Positions 45,101-52,187 of a stretch of 64,000 bases of DNA are shown one piece after another (position 1 is the stretch's first letter; each line of letters begins with the position of its first letter). A program made the position numbers and the translations under genes. Origin of the DNA: Macrocystis pyrifera (lineage: Eukaryota; Sar; Phaeophyceae; Laminariales; Laminariaceae); NCBI GenBank assembly GCA_031763025.1, contig JASSKH010000007.1:7393930-7457929 (forward strand). Direction: 5' to 3'. Under the pieces are notes generated by a model. The model saw only the letters and a list, made by a program, of their open reading frames with translations. It did not search any database and had not been told where the DNA came from.

Positions 45101-46635
45101 GATCGTTTTCCTGCTATTTTCTAGTATATCAAGTAAACTTCTCCATGTCACATTCGTCTATTTTCCTCGTGGGCAATAGCTTTTTGTTGGCGGCGTTACG
45201 ATGACGTGACATTGCCACTTCCCAAGTTTTACGTAACTGGGGTTTTCAGTTCGGCATGAGGGTCAACTCCTGCCCCTACCATGGCTTCGAACATCTCACG
45301 TGCTTCACGTATTCCCCGGAAGGTTAGTGGTAGGCGTTTTCACGCGTTTTCAGCGGGCAGGCATTTGGGAGGGGTGTGTTCATGTCTTGTCTGGCCGTAG
45401 TCGTAGTGTCATAGACCCTACGATGTTGGGAGCGGAGCACGTGCTCTGCGTTTTCACCGACCAGACCAGACAGACATCGCTTTGCACCAAGTCCGAGGCG
45501 CCGCGAGGTGTTGGGCCAGTCTCGTGAAGGGTGAGCTGCATCCTACTACGTATGAACCGCGGGCGAGGCGGAATTTCTTGCATACGGATGATAGCGTCGA
45601 AATTGCTGGGGGAAGGGGGGGTAGGGGGTCGTTTACAGCGGCATGGACTATCATAGAGATACACTATTAATGTTAATATCACGGAGGAGCATAGTGATCA
45701 GAACCCAAAATTGGTGTGCAACATACGCGTATACACGTTTTTTTTTTCGTTCGATCGTAGATTCTGACTGCGTCAACCCCGTACCACGACTATTAATATT
45801 AATGTTAATGGCAGGTCAATCAAAGATGCAAGGACACCGCAATTTTGCGCGCCGTCGATGTCACCCATAGGAACTCCCTCCATCAAAACTGCCGTTAAAA
45901 GTAGTGCAACTATGTCTAGACCGCCGACACTTATTGGACTGTAACGTATGATAGACCTCCGGACATATTTTCGCACGTACTAGTAGTAAGAAGAATGAAA
46001 CTGCTGAAGTCTGACTTGATTGATACCCGTCCGAATTTTCTCACAAAATTTGATCTTAATCTTCCCTCCTGCCCTGCCACGCCACATGCTCTTTACTCCG
46101 TCGCTGCATCTCTCTCTCTCTCTGCTCCATATATCTTCTTTTTAAACAGGCGTGTGCGGCGTTGAAAGTCCCACACACGGTCTGGCCGATGGCGGTAGCC
46201 TGGCGAAAAAACTTCGAGTTGCCGATACCGCGCCCAGCCGCAGGCGCCGCTGCCTCTAAAGTCAGCGTCAAATTTTGGGCCGACAACAAGATAGCGTTTC
46301 GAATCAGGGGAGCGTCCGGCGGCGCAACGACGGGGTGGAAATCCGCGGAGGCGGTGTCGGATTTCAGCGAGGGGGGTTGGGTGTCGTACCCTTCTCAAAC
46401 ACCGGTATGTATAGAGTTCGCGCTGCAGCCGGAGGTCGGGTCGATGGCGACGCTGAGTGCTGCGAACGGGGATAAAGTGGACACCGCCGATGTGGAGTTA
46501 CGCGAGAAGGAGGCCTGTGTGTTGGAATGGAAAGGGTCCGGGTGGTTCAAGGGGTTCACCGTGTTTCACATCGTGGACGTGCTTAGGCGCCTTACTATCT
46601 GCTGCCGAAACTATTCCACCCGTAGTTCGAGGTGA
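15121..46635 (+). CDS. START-type lipid-binding domain protein, ten exons over 31.5 kb
   Basis: Exons 15121-15295, 17421-17520, 29845-29921, 37461-37691, 39162-39257, 40990-41058, 43551-43715, 44086-44158, 44720-44807 and 46150-46635 agree in phase at each junction; together they are 1560 nt (519 residues). Residues 1-58 are acidic and Ser-rich. The START fold runs from about 125 to 358: DDGWKTVSTYFGVKV, then KILYQLPCEDDEF, VAWARDFCFLQH, MFCVVAGSVERPEVP, GYVFRETADGTIRVSYVVNV and NPNGWIPNKIVNTV, the order typical of START/PITP-like lipid-transfer domains. Residues 359-519 are a beta-rich region (KVSVKFWADNKIAFRIRG, EACVLEWKGSGWFKGF) that I cannot assign; a GOLD-like fold is a guess. A cytosolic lipid-binding or transfer role follows from the domain. 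Exons 4-10 are strong; exons 1-3 rest on phase and coding look. The last 20 codons run into a dispersed repeat, so the true 3' end may differ. Confidence 0.68.
15296..17420 (+). other. Intron 1 of the START gene (2.1 kb)
   Basis: The intron has a CCAG/GTGTGT donor and a GGATCCCAG acceptor. It holds palindromic ACTCGCGACTCGCGA words at 15546-15582, a CAGCAGCAGCTGCAGTGCAG patch at 15962-15981 and several TACCTGGTA and TACGTACG words. I see no RNA gene or coding exon in it. Confidence 0.4.
18824..18933 (+). mobile_element. MITE-like palindromic element, copy 2 (best preserved)
   Basis: The ends are near-perfect inverted repeats: TTACGGGGGTCCATAGTTAA on the left and its complement TTAACTATGGACCCCCGTAA on the right. 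The core carries GGACCTATG, AAAAACCTATATATTTCCC and TATTTTTACTAACAAAATTT. It is too short to encode a transposase. Flanking TA/TTA bases are compatible with a TA-type target duplication. Confidence 0.85.
19030..19620. repeat. Degenerate tandem array, unit about 60 bp
   Basis: The core CAATTGTCC(G/C)GACAATTCCAATTAA followed by AGAC and TCTCC(T/C)AAAT recurs roughly every 58-62 bp, about ten times, for example near 19210, 19258, 19345, 19385 and 19470. Each unit holds a short palindrome, TTGTCCGGACAA, so single strands could fold into a series of hairpins. The copies are diverged, so the array is old. Confidence 0.8.
20555..21110. repeat. Palindrome-rich GTACCCGGGTACTCG region
   Basis: Variants of ACTCG(C)GAGTA, GGGTACCCG and GGGCCCGGGTACTCG occur in both orientations about every 20-40 bp. 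A related block lies at 28115-28445. The sequence is near self-complementary and probably represents a diverged inverted or tandem repeat. No coding frame fits. Confidence 0.6.
22740..23090. repeat. Tandem array of three units of about 118 bp
   Basis: Each unit carries TACCTCTATAA(T/A)AC(C/A)GG, GTACCAGTACATCGTATCAT, ATATTCCTGGCACCTGGTAT and GATATTTCAGGTATAATACC. Units begin near 22763, 22872 and 22977. They are very similar to each other, so this is a recent local duplication. Confidence 0.8.
23091..23300. repeat. Tandem array of about 50-bp GGTTCGGTACGA units
   Basis: Four to five units of (A)GGTTCGGTACGACCTCAATA followed by CCGG(T/C)ACCCGACACTTCGGTA. It abuts the preceding 118-bp array. 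No coding frame is apparent. Confidence 0.75.
25001..25120 (+). repeat. Dispersed repeat B, copy 1
   Basis: Shares GTGACCACAGA(G/A)CT, GAAGAATC(A/G)GCACGGACAC, TGCTGGATGTCGACG and GAACGGTTTAATGTGAAGAA with copies at 32600 and 41245, and ends in a CA-rich simple repeat, which is compatible with a SINE-like or retroposon tail. Confidence 0.7.
25560..25759 (+). other. Isolated coding-like ORF segment
   Basis: About 66 codons with coding-like composition (SFTPGWAINLHHQLLEGRNG, then MWNILRSC). I recognise no family, find no clear matching exons on either side, and it lies inside the presumed 12-kb intron. It could be a gene fragment, a decayed transposon piece or chance. Confidence 0.25.
26275..26650. 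repeat. Direct duplication of an approximately 150-bp segment
   Basis: GTTGGGGCCTTCGGTAAAAA and TTGTTCACAGT(T/C)GCAACACG occur in the same order at 26280-26420 and 26507-26650. Segments around 25345-25420 and 26450-26510 also match each other (CTCACACCATGAG, CCGCACTT, CATTGTTT). Confidence 0.65.
27236..27339 (+). mobile_element. MITE-like palindromic element, copy 3
   Basis: Left end TTACGGGGGACCATAGTTAA, core ATGAAAACCTATATATTTAC, right end TATGGTCCTCCGTAA. It has the same layout and length as the copy at 18824-18933 and lies in intron 2 of the START gene. Confidence 0.8.
27698..27790. repeat. 93-bp hairpin with near-perfect 31-bp inverted ends
   Basis: GTACACACGCTATGAATAGG with CGCTTTCTGCA at the left pairs with TGCAGAAAACGCC and TGTTCATAGCGTGTGTAC at the right, with a loop of about 30 bp. 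It could be a very short MITE or a small-RNA-like hairpin. It sits next to an AT-rich TTAATATTAATATTAATA stretch. Confidence 0.8.
28115..28445. repeat. Second block of the GTACCCGGGTACTCG repeat, apparently interrupted
   Basis: CCCGGGTACTCGCGAGTACA at 28120 and TACTCGTCACGGGTAGTACT match the 20555-21110 block. An AT-rich segment (about 28205-28370) separates this from a second part with AGCACTCGCAGGGCCGCAAG and TACTCGCACGAGTACAACTC. The AT-rich piece may be a later insertion. Confidence 0.5.
29495..29590 (+). repeat. Dispersed repeat C, copy 1
   Basis: TGTCTGCCTGGTTGGTGAAA, CCCGACGTGCTCCGT and GGATGCGAGGGTCTATGG match copies at 33225, 38930 and 56306 and complements at 37930 and 45370. No promoter box or tail was identified. 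Confidence 0.7.
30059..30131 (-). pseudogene. tRNA-Asp-like pseudogene or tRNA-derived repeat head
   Basis: On the minus strand a 73-nt segment has a B-box-like GGTTCAAGTCT, a well-paired T arm (GTGGG, TTCAAGT, CTCAC), an A-box-like TGGCTTGATAGGTGG, and CTGTCAA in the place of an anticodon loop, which would read GTC (Asp). The acceptor ends pair at five of seven positions, but the anticodon stem does not pair. A working tRNA is therefore unlikely. Confidence 0.4.
32600..32735 (+). repeat. Dispersed repeat B, copy 2, with (AAC)n tail
   Basis: Contains GTGACCACAGAACTTGTATC, GAAGAATCGGCACGGACACT, TGCTGGATGTCGACGGGTAG and AAAGAACGGTTTAATGTGAA followed by (AAC)8. A complement of the tail half lies at 33330-33392, so the two bracket about 600 bp as an inverted pair with repeat C inside. 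Confidence 0.75.
33225..33392. repeat. Repeat C copy 2 followed by inverted tail of repeat B
   Basis: 33225-33330 carries TGTCTGCCTGGTCGAAAGCC, CGACGTGCTCCGTCCCGGCA and GGATGCGAGGGTCTATGGTC. It runs directly into (GTT)n and TTCTTCACATTAAACCGTTC, then CTACCCGTCGACATCCAGCA, the complement of the repeat B tail. Confidence 0.7.
33596..33711 (+). mobile_element. MITE-like palindromic element, copy 4
   Basis: Left end TTACGGGGGACCATGGTAAA, core CACAAAAACCTACATATTTA, right end ATGTATGGTCCCCCGTAA. It has a 4-bp internal duplication (CTATGTATGG) near the right end compared with other copies. Confidence 0.82.
36175..36450. repeat. Dispersed repeat E, longest copy
   Basis: GATCTCGT, GTCGTCGAGATCG, AGACACGTCCCTCGACGTTT, GTTGTCGAGAAAAACGGCTT and GAACCGCTTGGTCTCCATGT are shared, in order but diverged, with 6810-6975, 36830-36960, 38040-38150, 46610-46790 and 61095-61250. 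Nothing in it looks coding. Confidence 0.6.
37160..37395. repeat. 12-bp minisatellite AACTCTAACGTT
   Basis: About 18 degenerate units of AAC(T/C)C(T/G)AACG(T/C)(T/C). The first half is open in one frame as repeated Asn-Ser-Asn-Val from an ATG at 37093, ending at a stop at 37311-37313; the array itself continues past that stop. It lies directly upstream of START exon 4 and most likely is intronic. Confidence 0.7.
37930..38010 (-). repeat. Dispersed repeat C, inverted copy
   Basis: GTACTCATTATCGTGCATGG, CCGTAGTCGTACGACCATAG and ACCCTCGCATCCCTACAATG are the complement of the copies at 29495 and 33225. The copy continues into a G-rich run. Confidence 0.65.
38930..39050 (+). repeat. Dispersed repeat C, copy 3
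   Basis: Contains ATGTCTGTCTGGTCGGTGAA, GGCATTGCAGGGATGCGAGG and GTCTGTTGTCATATATACGA, then CATGCATGACATGGGTAC, which matches the flank of the other copies. Confidence 0.65.
39258..39292. repeat. (GGGA)n microsatellite just inside an intron
   Basis: About seven GGGA units begin directly at the GTGAGG donor of START exon 5. Confidence 0.85.
39810..40785. mobile_element. Foldback element with about 245-bp inverted arms
   Basis: The left arm (about 39810-40053) and right arm (about 40548-40785) are inverted copies. Shared blocks include AGTCCCACACTACCCGG, ATCTCCACCGCACCTGC, GGTCGGGTCAACGTGCCCAA, AACGGGAGCTATGGG and GTGGTGAGCTTAAGCTTTAT then TTTTACCAATCCGCCG. The arms are about 85 percent alike by eye. 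The 490-bp centre has no transposase-like frame. A further stray end piece (GGTGGATTGGTAAAAATAAA) lies at 42863-42885. A non-autonomous DNA transposon or foldback element is the best explanation. It lies in intron 5 of the START gene. Confidence 0.8.
41245..41368 (+). repeat. Dispersed repeat B, copy 3
   Basis: TCTTGTGACCACA, AAAGAATCAGGACCGACACT and TAGAAAGAACGGTTTAATGT, ending with a CACACACTC tail. MITE copy 5 follows 50 bp downstream. Confidence 0.65.
41417..41527 (-). mobile_element. MITE-like palindromic element, copy 5 (inverted orientation)
   Basis: Left end ATCACGGGGGACCATAGTAA, right end TTTACTATGATCCCCCGTAG. The asymmetric core appears as the complement of copies 2-4 (GGTAAAAATAGGGAATATAT), so it inserted the other way round. 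It lies in intron 6 of the START gene. Confidence 0.82.
43180..43400. repeat. Direct duplication in START intron 6
   Basis: TCGATTTTCGCGCGGT(G/A)GA followed by TGTTT(G/C)GGTGCCC and CGCCTC repeats at about 43188 and 43338. AAGAACTCCCAA with AACTCCG(A/C)CCCATGT also occurs at 42079-42106 and 43253-43280. Confidence 0.6.
45370..45520 (-). repeat. Dispersed repeat C, inverted copy near the START 3' exon
   Basis: GTCTGGCCGTAGTCGTAGTG, CATAGACCCTACGATG, GCGGAGCACGTGCTCTGCGT and CCAGACAGACATCGCTTTGC form the complement of repeat C. A fragment (CATGGCCGTAGTCGTATG) is at 47697-47714. Confidence 0.65.
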
Positions 46636-47776
46636 AATTTGTCCCCCCGGAAACCGTGAGAGCAGTTCTAAACCGAGCACCACTCTGGTCGTAAAGTGTA
46701 AAGACCGCTTGGTTTTCATAGTACTGTCTAGGCGGGCCGGACCTTTTTTTTTTTCCGCCCAGAGTGGTGAAGATTTTTTTTTTAACGCACCTCGGACAGA
46801 TCATCGATATCTGCCGCATGACCTAGATCTTCCAGGTCAGATAGATCCCTGATCTGTGTGATCTAGCTCATGATGGCGGGGGTTGGGGCACGTAGAACCC
46901 TTCAATCGTCTAGCACATGTTTCCTGCGATGGATCTGTGGTACTGCAGCAGTATGCAGTTTCTGAACAACGTCTCGCAACGCTTGTTACGATGGAGGTAC
47001 TGCTGTAGCACATTTTGAGAAAAATGTTTTTTTTTTCTTTACTGCCGGGGCACCTTAACCCGTAAATCGATGTTGTTTGGATTTTCGTTTGTTGTTTCAG
47101 AAAAATTCGATTTATACCTTATGCCATGCGATATGTCGTCGGGGGCGCTTTTTCTTCTCAGTATTCCGTTTTGGAGGATTTTGTGGAATTCCTCAAGTGA
47201 GGAAGAGCCTCAGAAGATGTTGGGTGCGGCCCTGCCGTGGTATCAGTCGACAGTAGGTGAGGTGCTAGATGATCTACGTGAAATCATGATATGTTGCAGG
47301 TGCGACAGGGTTGATTGAGTGTGTGAGTGAGAGGCTCAAAGTGTGACAGCGGGGCGCTTTTGTACGGTGTAAAGTAGAAGGAGGCGTTCCCGTTCCTCCG
47401 TCGTTGAAATTTTCAGCTGGCGGGCAAGCGTAACTTTGTAAAGTGGGTCGACGATATAGTAGCCGTTTTTTAACGAGTGCAACAAAAGGTGCTGTGTGCG
47501 TGTGCACGCTTGTTTGGTGTCCGCTGTGGCTGTGAACGCAGATCAGAAGAGAGCCGACGCCCCCCCCCCCCCCCCACCGTTACACACACATCCCGTGTAC
47601 ATGGAGTTTTAAGTTGACCTTGGTTTGATCTCAACGCAGCGATAAGCTGTCTGGAGATTTTGTGTGATGACGGGGGGGGAGTGTACTCATGTCATGCATG
47701 GCCGTAGTCGTATGTATGATGGGGGGGGGGTGCTGTCTTTTTGAGACTTTCGCGTCGTTACGGTCCCGCGTGTTGG

Positions 47777-47815
<39 letters not shown>

Positions 47816-48755
47816 CGGCATGCCTTTTGGCATTCCGCCGAACGAATGACCGCGGCCTACATTACCTAGTTTAGTCAGGTGTCGACAAGACCCACGTGAA
47901 AATGCCCAGCAAAAACAGGTGACCTACTGTTGCTGGCCACCCTCGTGGACTCCGCCATACCCGTCTGGACGCAAAAATAAGGACCGTTTTTTTTTTTTCA
48001 TATCAATACCCCCACGGTCCTCGGTGGAGTATATTTGCGGCAACGTGCTGCTGACTTCGTTGGCATTGTTTTTCGTTTTTGCCGTCTTTGATTGTTTTTT
48101 CAAAAGTATTATGCTCGGGAGAATATACAGTACGAGCAGGACATACTGGTGATAATAAGGGAAAATCACAGGCAGAGGTTATGCAGTGACTAAACTCACG
48201 CTACGCCGTAAGTATTTTTAACGACGTTTTTTTTTTTTTTCGAATTTGACTGGTGTGTTACTGCATAACACCGAGCAGATCATTTTCTACTGTGGATCAA
48301 TAACGTGTGCAACTCGCACAGGCCGTAGGTCAGATGCAGATTATACGGCTTCCACCCGGTAATGTCAGCTAGGGCATACCATACGTGTGGTATAGATCAG
48401 GAGTGTACAGCCTGCCCCGTAAAGATCTGGACCGTCCAATGGGGATCTGATCTAACTGATCTTTCCGATGTGCGGCATGAGGCGTCTGGGAGGTTGAATG
48501 AAACTGAGCGTTGATTAGAACAGCTAGCTGATGGCTGTGATCGTGGCAAAGAGGGCAGGACAGGAGACGGGAAAACGAGCTATAATACGAGGTACGTATG
48601 TTCTGTAGAAATTTATTATTATTTGCCTTCTGACAATGTGCAGGGCGTTATTCATTCAAGATGAAAAAACTAACATAATTCGTCGAATACCCTCAATTTT
48701 ATCAAACCTTTTCTCCTTCCTTGCGTATACTCAATTGAATACGTACTACCACCTT
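46636..48755. other. Intergenic stretch between START gene and retroelement
   Basis: Holds part of repeat E (46610-46790), repeat D fragments (46790-46870 and 48285-48510), a 37-G run and an open frame at 47070-47318 whose second half (SSSEEEPQKMLGAALPWYQS) resembles the repeat at 62460-62535 and so is not trusted as coding. I see no gene. Confidence 0.4.
47778..47814 (+). repeat. Run of 37 consecutive G
   Basis: An uninterrupted G homopolymer. It could form quadruplex DNA, and its exact length is probably unreliable in any assembly. A 14-C run lies nearby at 47562-47575. Confidence 0.9.
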
Positions 48756-49490
48756 TTACCGATATATTTCACCTACTATGTATCTATACGCCCTGCGTCC
48801 TACTCCGCATCTACATTCCATCCCCACGCCATGGGAAGTAGTCCTCCCTCTTCTCCCCCTGACGGCCTGGCGGTCTCGCAGGGCGAGCTTATATCGGTGC
48901 ACCCGGCGCGAGATCGCGACCTGGGTGGTCACCGATATGATCTGGAAAAGATGCTCCTTACAAACCCCTTTTCTTGCTAGAGATCCCCCGTTCGTTCCTC
49001 CGATGATGCTCGTTGCCAGCTGGTCGATGAAATCGCTGCCTTCCTTCCCGAGGCGTCCAAAGCTCTCCACCGCGAGGGTGACAAGTTTATGGCTGCGCTC
49101 GTCGAAGGGCACTTGTCCTGCACGAGCGTAGTGGTTGCGCTTTCGCGCCTCGGGAGTGGAGGCAGCTGATCCGTCTCGATCAGCGCTGCCAGCCCGCATG
49201 TGGACTCTCGCTTGGGGGTCTGCGTGCGTGATGTCGAGGAGTATCGCCTTGTTACGGTACTCTGACGACGTAGAGTCTCGGAGGCCTCCCCTCTCGATCA
49301 CTATATCCATGCGGAGGCTTCTGTCGGCGTTGAAGGGCGCTCCGCTTTCCGTTTGATGGCGGATGGACAACCGCTTGAAGGTGCGGGACAGCGCGTGGAC
49401 TAGCGGCTGATGCTGTTTACCTGCGCGCCTGCTGGGTGGCATGTGCGCGCGTGACGCGTGGTGACATCGGTCGCTTCGCAGCAGGGGCAC
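48756..49490 (-). pseudogene. Retroelement restriction-like endonuclease domain
   Basis: After the frame change the protein continues with HALSRTFKRLSIRH, RMDIVIERGG, AILLDITHADPQ and KLVTLAVESFGRLGKEGSDF. The two separated Asp residues in hydrophobic strands suit the PD-(D/E)XK core of restriction-like endonucleases. The frame closes at 48756. Confidence 0.7.
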
Positions 49491-50557
49491 CTCGTCGCTG
49501 TGGGCTCCTCCATTCCCAGGAAGTGCCGTCCCATAGACACGAACTCCGAAGCCGGTATGATTCGTGCCGTGTCCACAGGCCTTGCCCTCAAACAGGCGAC
49601 AGCGCCTGGTCTCGATAGGCTCCGTTGCCGAGCCTTGGCAAGATCTCTGATTTCGATTCCCCCGAACACGTCGTTCCGACTCGACGGGCCTGCTGCCTCG
49701 GGGAGCTGGTCCAGAGACGCAACGTACCGTTGGTACCGTACCCGGTTTACCTGCTGCCGCAGCTTGTGCTACGCTTTGTGGGAGCTGATCGTTTGGGCTT
49801 CATGTGCTGGCAATGCCTCCACATCATACTGCTCTGAGACTCCTTCCTCGTTCGCGCGAAACGCCCTGTTCCGCCAGCTTTCCGGGACCACGTTCGCCAT
49901 TGCCTCCTCCGATACCCCATGGATGTCACGGAGGTCCCTGACGCCACTCCGTATGCGGCGAACGAGGTCTGAATTGGGCAACTCCCTTCGGACTTTCCCC
50001 CCCAATGGACCGGAGAGGTCAGCAAGGACCTCTGGCACCGTCGCCACTAAGCTCCCGATGGACGCTGACATTCTCCTTGATTCAGCCGATGACAGTCCAA
50101 ACCCCCCGGCCCCTGTAGAGAGGCTCGCCTGCGCATTCTGATGGGGCTGTAGCGTCAACCGGTTCGCCGGGCATCCGTCCGCAAAGAACGGCGATTCGTC
50201 CGCTATCCCTGGAAGCTCGAGAAGGCGCTCGAGCATCCATATTGCGCTATTGTCTGCCCGCTGACACGCGGATAGTGTCAGCTCCGGGTCCATTACCCGC
50301 TCAATGTAAGAGGTCCGCTTCACCATTGAACTGGTGGCGATGAGGTTCGCCGACTGTTTGTCCGGCATACGCGGCAGGATGCGCGCGAGTTGCTCTGCTC
50401 CCCCATCTCGGACTATCTCGACGGCGCTGTTCACCGCGAATGCATCAGTGCCTATGGGTACGCCAACCACCTTTACCCCACGTCCTTCCGCAATGCGGAC
50501 ACCTATGCCCCCCAGAAGTGCTATCTCTTCCGACGTAAGCACATGCCCTTTTGGAGG
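49400..50557 (-). pseudogene. Retroelement thumb/linker region and CCHC-type zinc finger
   Basis: Reads in the RT frame with one TAG at 49769-49771 (flanked by TISSHKA and HKLRQQVNRVRYQRYVASLD). It ends in CPCCEATDVTTRHARTCHP, a Cys-x2-Cys...His...Cys-His finger placed before the endonuclease in such elements. The frame then changes near 49410. Confidence 0.75.
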
Positions 50558-51490
50558 CTAAGCAACCGTCTTGCTGGGGTTAATTGCAACGCCTATTTCG
50601 CACAGCTCGTGCTGGAGAAAGGGCACTACTCTCACCGTGTCCGGTGTGATCTCTGATATACCGATGCTGATGTCATCGAGGTAGGCAAAGGCTTCAACAC
50701 CCCGGGGTTCAAACTCCTCACGGACCCGTTTGAGTATTGGCAGCAGTGGCATGCAGAACAGCGCCGGGCCCATGGCATCCCCTTGCTGCACTCCACTGGA
50801 GCAGTCAATTTTACGCCGCTCCCCCGAGTCCATCTGGAAGAACGTACGGGCGGGCCTCTCACCGTAGCATTTAGCAATGAACGGCGTGAGCGCGGGCACG
50901 CAAGTGGCCGCCTCGGCAAGTACTGCCGTCCGCTTTACAGTATTGAAGGCGTTGGAACAGTCGGTTAGGATGAGCCAGTTTCTTGCCTCATGGTGCACCC
51001 GGGCGCGTAGAGCTACCTGCTCCACCCCCCCTCGAACCCCTACCCCAAACTGTCTTGCCTCACGATTAATCTCTTCCAGCCGTGGCCGCCACTGCCGCAT
51101 AGTCCCGGCTGCTAAAAGACGTCTCCATGTCATTCCTACACATATGGGGCGACATTTTTCCCCCAAGGCAGTGAGGTTGGACTGCAAGAAGAGCTGCCAG
51201 AATTCCGGTGGGAATGCACCGGGGTCGTCGAAGATCCGCCTCCAAAAGGCCTCGATGCTAGCTCCATACTTCTCGCGACCGAAGCCGGTCCTGATGACCG
51301 ACTGCAGGTAGGTGTGAGAAGCGTAGACCGTCACTCCCCGCGCCTGATAACGCATTTCGTGAGTTGATGACGTCGAGGGCCACCTGCGAATCGAACTCTT
51401 GCTCTGGACGCCAGTTGGAAACACTCCCTTCCTCCGGTTCCGTGGAGCTTGCTGCCACCGCTGCCGCTGCCGACTCGGAGATGGAGGCAC
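50558..51490 (-). pseudogene. Retroelement reverse transcriptase domain
   Basis: Contains LTDCSNAFNTVKR (catalytic Asp of motif A), SGVQQGDAMGPALFC (motif B) and FAYLDDISIG (YLDD, motif C), followed by GVAINPSKT (motif D). The first 55 residues are a shadow of the neighbouring frame; the real domain starts near 51305. A TAG stop at 50558-50560 interrupts it, and the same frame continues directly afterwards. Confidence 0.85.
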
Positions 51491-52187
51491 GATCTTCCCC
51501 CAGGAATTTAGCTTTCACCCGCTCCCATGTCACCTCGTTGCCGGGTGCTCGCGCTTCCGCGAGAAGACAGCGTGCTGCTACTGACACCCCGCCCGAGTGG
51601 CGACAGGCTGACGACGCTCTCTCGTACTTAGCCGCGTCTGTGGCTTCGTAGGTTGGGCCCCTGAGCCGTGTCGATGCTCGGCTGGTGTACTCCATCAACC
51701 ACGGGAGAATAAGCGTGATGTCACCACGTTCGACGGACGCGAATCTCTCGCGGCGCTTCACGCGGCTGTCCTGCGAGTGTAGCAGTGCTGGCACGATGTA
51801 CCACAGCTTAATGGCCCTCAGGAGCGAACTCGGCGCCTCTGAGTGTCTGTTTGGCCAATGCGCTCCGAGGGCGTGGTTCAGGAGACCGAGCACGTGGGTG
51901 AGAAGCTTGGCGTGGACAGTAGCTAGCGCCGGCTGCACCTTAACAACGGTGATAAAACGTTGTTGGAGCTGTTCAAGAGAAACATCATCTAGTGGCCCTG
52001 CTAGTCCTAACGAATCCTGGTCCCACGGGTAGTAAAGCTCTTCCCTCCGTTCATCGTAGTTGTTGTGAAACGATGAATAGGCTCTTTTTTCCTTTCTATT
52101 TTTCGTGTGATGCTTTACACATACGGTCCTTTCATCGTACTTCGAAGTATGGACTCGTATATACATGGTATTATTTTTCTTCCTCAT
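51258..52187 (-). pseudogene. Retroelement upstream region through first RT motif
   Basis: The frame carries LLRAIKLWYIVPALLHSQ, ERGDITLILPWLMEY and, near its useful end, SGAGSDGLRFSHL, the conserved segment just before the RT fingers. After this the frame shifts at a tandem ACCTACCT and the reading continues in another frame with QSVIRTGFGREKYG. The first 50 or so residues (52187-52040) look unlike the rest and may be flanking DNA. Confidence 0.75.

Larger units (their letters stand above)
48756..52187 (-). mobile_element. Decayed non-LTR retrotransposon with RT, zinc finger and restriction-like endonuclease
   Basis: On the minus strand four open stretches that belong to one polyprotein follow each other: upstream region (52187-51258), reverse transcriptase (51490-50558), thumb and zinc finger (50557-49400) and endonuclease (49490-48756). 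The order RT, then CCHC-like finger, then PD-(D/E)XK-type endonuclease is that of early-branching non-LTR elements (R2-like groups), not of the APE-encoding LINEs. Two in-frame TAG codons (50558-50560 and 49769-49771) and two frame changes (about 51305 and about 49410) make it inactive. N-terminal DNA-binding fingers are not seen, so the copy is probably 5' truncated near 52050. I see no clear poly-A tail or target duplication. Confidence 0.85.

Noticed and set aside
47070..47318. 82-codon plus-strand ORF after the START gene
   Set aside because: Part of it matches a local repeat (62460-62535) and no phase-compatible donor links it to neighbouring exons.
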